DNA of 64,000 nt, taken from Halichondria panicea. Lineage: Eukaryota; Porifera; Demospongiae; Suberitida; Halichondriidae. The number at the start of each line of letters is the position of its first letter. The first letter of the stretch is position 1. A model generated the notes under the pieces. The model had not been told where the DNA came from. It saw only the letters and a list, made by a program, of their open reading frames with translations, and made no database searches. The stretch spans positions 3,470,830 to 3,534,829 of the forward strand of contig NC_087389.1 in the NCBI RefSeq assembly GCF_963675165.1. The letters run 5' to 3'. Positions 58,601-64,000 of the stretch are shown piece after piece. The translations under genes and the position numbers were made by a program.

Positions 58601-60391
58601 TCGTGTGATAACTGTGTACTATCTTCCACCCAGGGATCGAAATGTGTCTCTTTCACTGCTAATGTATTGCACATTTTCCTTCGCTCTGATCGGATGGAAT
58701 GAAGTGTTTCCAGTCTGGGCAAAAACTTCACCACACCTTGGTAAACATATTTAGATGGATGCTACGTGGTGATTAGTACAATAAACATTATTGTAAGCAG
58801 TGCTGATTGTAAGTATATTAAGTATCCCTGTTCCCTTATGTTGAGGCACATGTGTCCTCACTAAACATTGTACCTGTATGTATATGTATGTATATAAGTA
58901 GCTCTGTTGATCTAGTAATTAACCTATTAATGTTATTTGTGGGGGAATCTGCATAATTATTATAGTGAGCCACCTGGGTTAATTTACTATAATGATCATC
59001 TTGCAGGAGGTCTTGGGTTCAGTCTGCGTGAGATTGGCCTAGCCCTCACTATAGATGGAGTCGTCTTCCTGCCATTCTCTTTATTCCTCTACCCACTGGT
59101 GCGTGAGTTACTGTGACGTGTTTACTATAAATTGTATAATTGTAGTATGCATCTGCTTTACGCTGAATTAGCCCTGCCTTTGCTCATAATTATAACCTTC
59201 TCCCTCTTGTTCGTGGTTTTGATACGTAGGCTCAAATGTGTACCAGTCACTTAATTTTATCTGGGCCCCTTTTATTGATGTGGTATTTAGCCTTCAAATC
59301 ACCGTAATTTTGCCTGTTTTCTATCTCAATGCAGCTTGAGAAAAAGTTTGGCTCCATCAATGCGTGCTATGGTGCATTGATCGTGCTCATTCCATTCACC
59401 ATGCTCATCCCAAATATCCATTACTTGAGTCCATGGTAAGAATTACAACAGTCATGGAAACCATAGAAGTCATACATGTAGCTCGTCCCAGCCTTAGGCT
59501 TGTATGACCTAGAGAAGCAGTTAGCAAAGCTCCAAGACTACTATAACAGTCAGGAATTTATGAGGGGAATTGACTCATCAGCATTTATGTGCATCTCAAC
59601 TACATGTAAGACCACCTCACTAACGGCTGTTCCCCAATGGTGTCTGTTTCATGTAGCTCATTTTGATGTTAATGTAAGCACTGTAATAATTTTCTGCTGG
59701 TTCAGGGTGTGGTTGTCTGTCTTGAGAGGTTATTTTCAATTTCTAAAACTGATAGGGGACTATAAATCTGCTCGTTATACAGAGTAGAGAGGTGGCCGTT
59801 CTTGAGAGGTTGCTCTACATTGAAGTCTATGTAGTTTCAATCCAGACCTCAGTCCTCGACTGTTTCATGCAGGTGGTTATTAATGGAGGTTCCACTGTAT
59901 ATGTAACTGTTGCAAGCCATTTTGTACTTTTAAAACTAGACAACACTCTCCTATATCCTTGTTCTTTCAGGAGAGGTCTGTTGTGGTTCGTGCTGTGTCT
60001 AACACTGATCATTAACCAAATATGCATTGGGGTCGCTGTGAGTTGTAGTATTCTCTTCATCAACAATTCTGTCACCTTTGACAAGCTTGGAACCATCAAT
60101 GGCCTAGCCACCTCTCTCACCTCATTTGGAAGGTAATTAACTAGTACTACTACCAACTACGTACCACGATCCCTGGATTTAATCACTTATTCCTCCTACT
60201 ATAGGTCGTTGGCTCCAGTGGTGGCAGGAGGTATGTTTTCCCTCAGTTTGTCTGCTACTATGAATGGCTATGGATACCCTATCGACTACAGATTTGTCTT
60301 TCTCATGTTCGGACTAACCTATCTCTTGTGTGTGTTGTTTGTCGCTTGTCTGCCTGTTAGCATCAATAAACAAAAAATAATAGAAGACTGA
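55653..60391 (+). CDS. MFS transporter paralogue B (12 TM)
   Basis: Twelve exons: 55653-55796, 55863-55959, 56126-56180, 56273-56424, 56865-57032, 57245-57371, 58017-58490, 58634-58740, 59007-59098, 59335-59435, 59971-60132 and 60205-60391. They total 1,866 nt, 621 residues plus stop, in phase throughout. A Cys-rich cytoplasmic start (CCSSLFSCF) precedes TM1. FPFLPFMVEFLLPW marks TM1; motif A is WGAISDRKGRKP between TM2 and TM3; SEVSDDSTQAFGVT and GPAVSGSISDPIGQ lie in TM4-TM5. Exon 7 is a long acidic Ser-rich central loop of about 160 residues, then six more helices, ending CLPVSINKQKIIED. The layout fits the DHA1-type facilitators called ZINC INDUCED FACILITATOR-like in animals and plants. 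Substrate unknown. The gene is head to head with decayed paralogue A and in tandem with C. Confidence 0.88.
56538..56660. repeat. Partial TACCGTATTACTAGAAT MITE
   Basis: Begins TACCGTATTACTAGAATG with GTGAGTGAAAAC, as at 31955-32164; the right part is eroded. A fragment of the GAGGCATCAGCACC repeat follows at about 56675-56710. Both are in intron 4 of MFS paralogue B. Confidence 0.6.
57386..57599. repeat. TACYGTATA MITE in intron 6 of MFS paralogue B
   Basis: Starts TACTGTATAAAGCGAAACTT and ends ACTTTCACGCAATACGGTA. Inner arms share ACCCACGAAA / TTTCGTGGGT. Related to 46144-46381. Confidence 0.75.
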
Positions 60392-60809
60392 TCTTTATCT
60401 ATTTATTTGTTCTATGATTATAGAAAGACCGACCTTTATTTATGATTGACCTTTATCTGTTTCTATGATTACCGGTATTGGAATTTAGTATGATTCATAC
60501 TATGAATGACCCTTTACCGGATGATAAAGAGGCGCTAGGCACTAGCTGGAGAAATGGGGAAATTCAGGCAGTATGTGCAGCTATGCTCATCCAGGCTACC
60601 CTCTAAGAGGCTATTGAAGATCTACCTAACAGTATCTTTTTGCAATGTATGCTGCACGAATGTTGATGGTTTCAAGTTATCTATGTTGTTATATAGACAA
60701 GCTTTCGTCAGAGCATAATCGATAATGTCACTCAAGTTTACTCGCAGAGCAAACAGTAACTTTATTGTGTTATGTTTGTTCGAAAGTCATTCGTTCTTTT
60801 TTTCCACAG
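60392..60809. other. Spacer between tandem MFS paralogues B and C
   Basis: It should contain the promoter and first exon of C. A short frame from ATG at about 60726 (MSLKFTRRANSNFI) is a possible first exon but has no convincing donor. No other gene is seen. Confidence 0.35.
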
Positions 60810-63800
60810 TTCTGTGCAGTGTATAATCTATCCATGCTTTTTCCCTTCCTACCATTCATGGTCGAGTCACTGCTTCCCTGGCTACCAGAGAACTCAGTTG
60901 GTATGACATGTTTTTGGATCTGTATGTGCATGTACTTGTTTGTCTTTGTAGCAACGTATGCTGGTATTGTTGTTTCTGCTGTACTGTTTGGTCGGATATG
61001 TGGAAGGTTAGAACAATCCTTACCTGTTAATTAGGTTTGTGTAATTAGTTGCAACGTGTTTCTAGTTGGCCAAGATAGTCTACCATAATTATTACTGTGA
61101 TGTTTTGCGAGCATTGAACTTAATTTGCACGGGTTGATCAATTCGATAATCGCAAAGCCTAAATTAGTACTGGTAAATTCTTGCCAGAACGCAATTGCAA
61201 AGGGTCAATTTTTCTGCTGATTTGACTTATTTGCAAAAGTTTTTCACCCACAAAACATTGATACATGCCGGTTACCCAGTTTCCTCTTTGACTTAGTTTC
61301 CTGTTTGACAGGCCACGTTGCAAAAGTGGTGGATTTGAGGCTAGGGAAATGGAACCTTATAATTGGACACTTATATTTATTCCTGATATTTTTCTGGGCG
61401 AGCAGTTCCCATTTTAAGTATCTTGACGATCACTCGTGTTGAGAGCAATATTCCAGGCACCAATAGCTTTATTGCTAGCCTTGTTTCCAGGGCGATATAG
61501 CTATATGCTTGTTTTGTGCACGTGAGGTGCACTAGCTGTAATGACTGCTCCAATTATACAGGGACAATTAAATAAGCTGTTTGATTAAAGTAATTGCTTC
61601 CATAATTTATGGCAAGCCAAACCCATCACAATTAAAATCCAACGTGAATCGTTGTGACGCCATGATATACGATGGAATATACGATCGTGGAATGATGTTA
61701 TGACATTGTAACGCTAAAAACACTCCCCCTAGCTATTATAGTAGATTCAATCATGCCCACGCAATCGAACACATTGAACACCATTTTCTTTTGCATGGCC
61801 CCCCCCCCATGCATGTGAGTGTAAGACTTGACATGACGATCGAATATGACAACATGATTTACGATGTCATAGAAGATTGTCCCACGACGGTATATATTCC
61901 ATCGGAAATTACTATATCAAGGCGTCATTCCGAGCGAAGCGAGGTCACATCGAGATTTTGGATAAAAAAGGGCGCCAGACACTTCAATCGAACTAGTGGC
62001 TCTGGTTGCTGCAGACTGTAACGGTTTGACTTCAAAGTTGGAGGACATGTTAGTGATTGTACTGACGAGGACACTTAGCTCCATTCTTCTACAGCTCAGA
62101 AGGTCCTTTTTGAAGCGTTCTGCTCATAAGCTAGACAATGGTTCTTAAATTGACGATTCGTGACAATTCGATCCTTCATTCCAGTTCCGCCCAGCTACCT
62201 CTGACACACCCCAACATTATTGAATGTCAGAGCTGAACAGAGTGATGAATAATGCATAGCGAGGTTGCACTCTAATGTATCCCTAGTATAACGATCCACA
62301 TTGGATTTTAGATCACATAGTTTTGATAGGCTTGGCTTGCCATACTTCCAGAGGCTGGAACCATTTTACCGCTGACCAGAAACACATTTGCAACTAATAC
62401 AGACCTCCATTAAATTATGTTGGCTTGCTGTGAATATCTCATTGGGACAGTTCTGTGGTTAGCATTATATTACACTCAAGCCTGTCGTTTCTTTTGTAGC
62501 TATTTATGGGGTGCTCTGGCCGATTACAAAGGTCGAAAACCGACAATTATTGGCAGTATTTTGCTGGTTGGGCTGTCAGCATTCGTTTTTGGATTCTCTG
62601 TTAATTATGGGATGGCAATTGCTTTTCGATTTGCTTCTGGTCTTTGTAACGGTGAGCCTGCCATCCATACCATTAACAGATATCTGAAACTGCATGACAC
62701 TGTAAACCACTGTGGTGTACATTGTAGTTGACTCCATCTTAATATACCTAACTGCTTTCAGATTGACCACAGTCTTTTATAGAGGAAATTTTAATATATG
62801 ACTGGGCATAATTTTGAGCATATCTACGTGATCCCAAAACCTATTGGCTACTAGAAATGCACTAGCTTAGCAACAGCCTACATATGTATTGGTTTGCTGT
62901 GTAGGTGTAATCCCGATATCAAAGGCAATAGTATCTGAAGTGTCCGACGACTCAAACCAGTCTTTTGGAGTGGCTCTGTTGGGTACAGCCTGGGGGCTTG
63001 CTTTGGTTGTGGGACCAGCTGTGTCTGCAGCCATCTCTGACCCCATCGGACAGTACAACGTAACTGTGGAGAGTGAGTTCATGTGTATAAAATGTAATGT
63101 CAGATTGATTGAGGACATATCAGTGAACAGCCTCTGTTGGCGCATACTAAACAGTACAGTGCATGTAAGACCATTAAATTGTTATTCTAAACCCTATACC
63201 ATATAGAAACTGGATTATTACGCTTACTTGATTATAAGCGTATTTTTATTTTAAGCACATGCTCAACTGAAGGTTTTTATACTCGAATTGAAGCGCTTTT
63301 CCAGTTTTAGGAAGGATAATTATTAGCAGACTTGATTCGGCTAATTTCGTTTATCTATGAGCTAGCTATAGGTTTGTACAGTGCATGTAGCTATAATAAT
63401 CTGGACGGACTCTCTGGGCACGCTGTTACATTGTCGAGAGAATGTAATACATAGACGAGGTGGACTTGGAACCTTTTTGTTCCAATTCATGGTCAATATG
63501 AATGTTTCATTTCAATGTGTAAAATGAACTGTAAAATGAACTCTAACATAGATCCAGTTGGGTTGCTTGTTTGCTCACTTTCTAGGTAGCTATCGGGTCA
63601 TCTTTCGTCACAGAGAAATCCGGTTACTGGGTGGAGCGTATAGAGCTCTGCTGTTGACCCCATGAGCGCATGCGCTAATAGCTAATAATCGGTATATAGT
63701 TGGCTGGTTATTGGGCTCTAGCAAGCATTTGGATATAATTATTAATGAGGTCGTATATATTGTATGGTACGTATCTGTGATTTGAATTAGCGTGGCGTAC

Positions 63801-64000
63801 CTTAGGCTATGTTGGCTTTACCCATCACCATGCATGCAGGTTTGATGTTTAAACCATGCAGTAAATAAATTTACTAAAGCTATACATGTATGTACAGGTT
63901 TTCTTCCCTCCATATAGGTGAGACAGTGAGAGAGTTCTTGTCTCAGTTCCCCTACTCTCCACCGTGTATGTTGACAACTCTACTGTGTGCTGTCTCTGCA
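60810..64000 (+). CDS. MFS transporter paralogue C, partial
   Basis: Exons matching B exons 2-6: 60810-60900, 60952-61006, 62500-62651, 62905-63072 and 63918 to beyond the window end. Phases and the lengths of exons 3-5 equal those of B exactly (55, 152, 168 nt). Text includes MLFPFLPFMVESLLPWLPEN, ATYAGIVVSAVLFGR, motif A as YLWGALADYKGRKP, SEVSDDSNQSFGVALLG and SDPIGQYNVTVE, then ETVREFLSQFPYSPP. The first exon is not resolved. No lesion is seen in this half. The introns at 61007-62499 and 63073-63917 are longer than in B and hold MITE fragments; the first has a stretch near 61790-62030 with a 76-codon frame that I do not recognise. Confidence 0.82.
61081..61268. repeat. TACTAGAAT-family MITE in MFS paralogue C
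   Basis: Contains GTTTTGCGAGCATTGAACTT, GCAAAAGTTTTTCACCCACA and AAAACATTGATA, the reverse complement of the family at 31955-32164. The termini are eroded. Confidence 0.6.

Noticed and set aside
59440-59940. Possible extra exon between exons 10 and 11 of MFS paralogue B (95-codon frame)
   Set aside because: Exons 10 and 11 join in phase without it, and the stretch contains repeat text (GAGAGGT, GGAGGTTCCACTGTA).

Overview
The window is animal genomic DNA. Genes are split by short GT-AG introns, intergenic space is full of miniature inverted-repeat transposons (MITEs), and the proteins are metazoan: BTB/BACK, ankyrin-Roc-COR-Death, MFSD4-like, SLC2-like, Harbinger transposase. The dense small introns and the Death-domain Roc/COR paralogues suggest an early-branching animal, most likely a sponge. 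That assignment is inference; a relic of the 5' end of 28S rRNA inside one MITE (about 48312-48415, minus) fits but does not prove it.

Layout. (1) 998-4045 (+), a complete 4-exon MFSD4-like transporter, convergent with (2) 4507-9024 (-), a 6-exon BTBD9-like BTB/BACK/discoidin protein. (3) 9.0-20.1 kb is repeat-rich and holds gene remnants: an SLC2-like sugar transporter lacking its middle (11661-14055, +), the last two exons of a WD40 gene (15185-15444, +) and the last exon of an NSUN-like RNA methyltransferase (15469-15655, -). (4) 20.1-44.6 kb holds the centrepiece: two paralogous genes of about 1,340 residues, head to head with 575 bp between their start codons. Each encodes N-terminal ankyrin repeats, a Roc GTPase, a COR domain and a C-terminal Death domain, which is the DAPK1 tail without the kinase. 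I could assemble both as uninterrupted 14- and 16-exon reading frames whose shared introns keep the same phase. (5) 44.6-47.2 kb has a large fold-back element with a perfect 76-bp palindrome and a MITE nested inside another. (6) 47.3-64.0 kb holds three paralogous 12-TM MFS transporters: A (-, decayed, several frame lesions), B (+, intact, 621 aa) and C (+, runs off the window). A and B are also head to head, and a complete autonomous PIF/Harbinger transposon (2,774 bp, TTA target duplication) sits between their starts.

How it fits together. Two gene families here expanded as inverted, divergent pairs. One member of the MFS pair is dying, while both Roc-COR-Death members stay open. The Roc-COR-Death proteins look like cytosolic signalling or cell-death adaptors (inference from domains). 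Both carry Asn where the guanine-specificity motif of the G domain normally has Asp, and both carry a Pro/Ser-rich insert of about 190 residues inside the G domain. Exon junctions were placed by hand from splice consensus, phase and paralogue comparison. Every assembled frame was checked for divisibility by three, but none is supported by transcript data.
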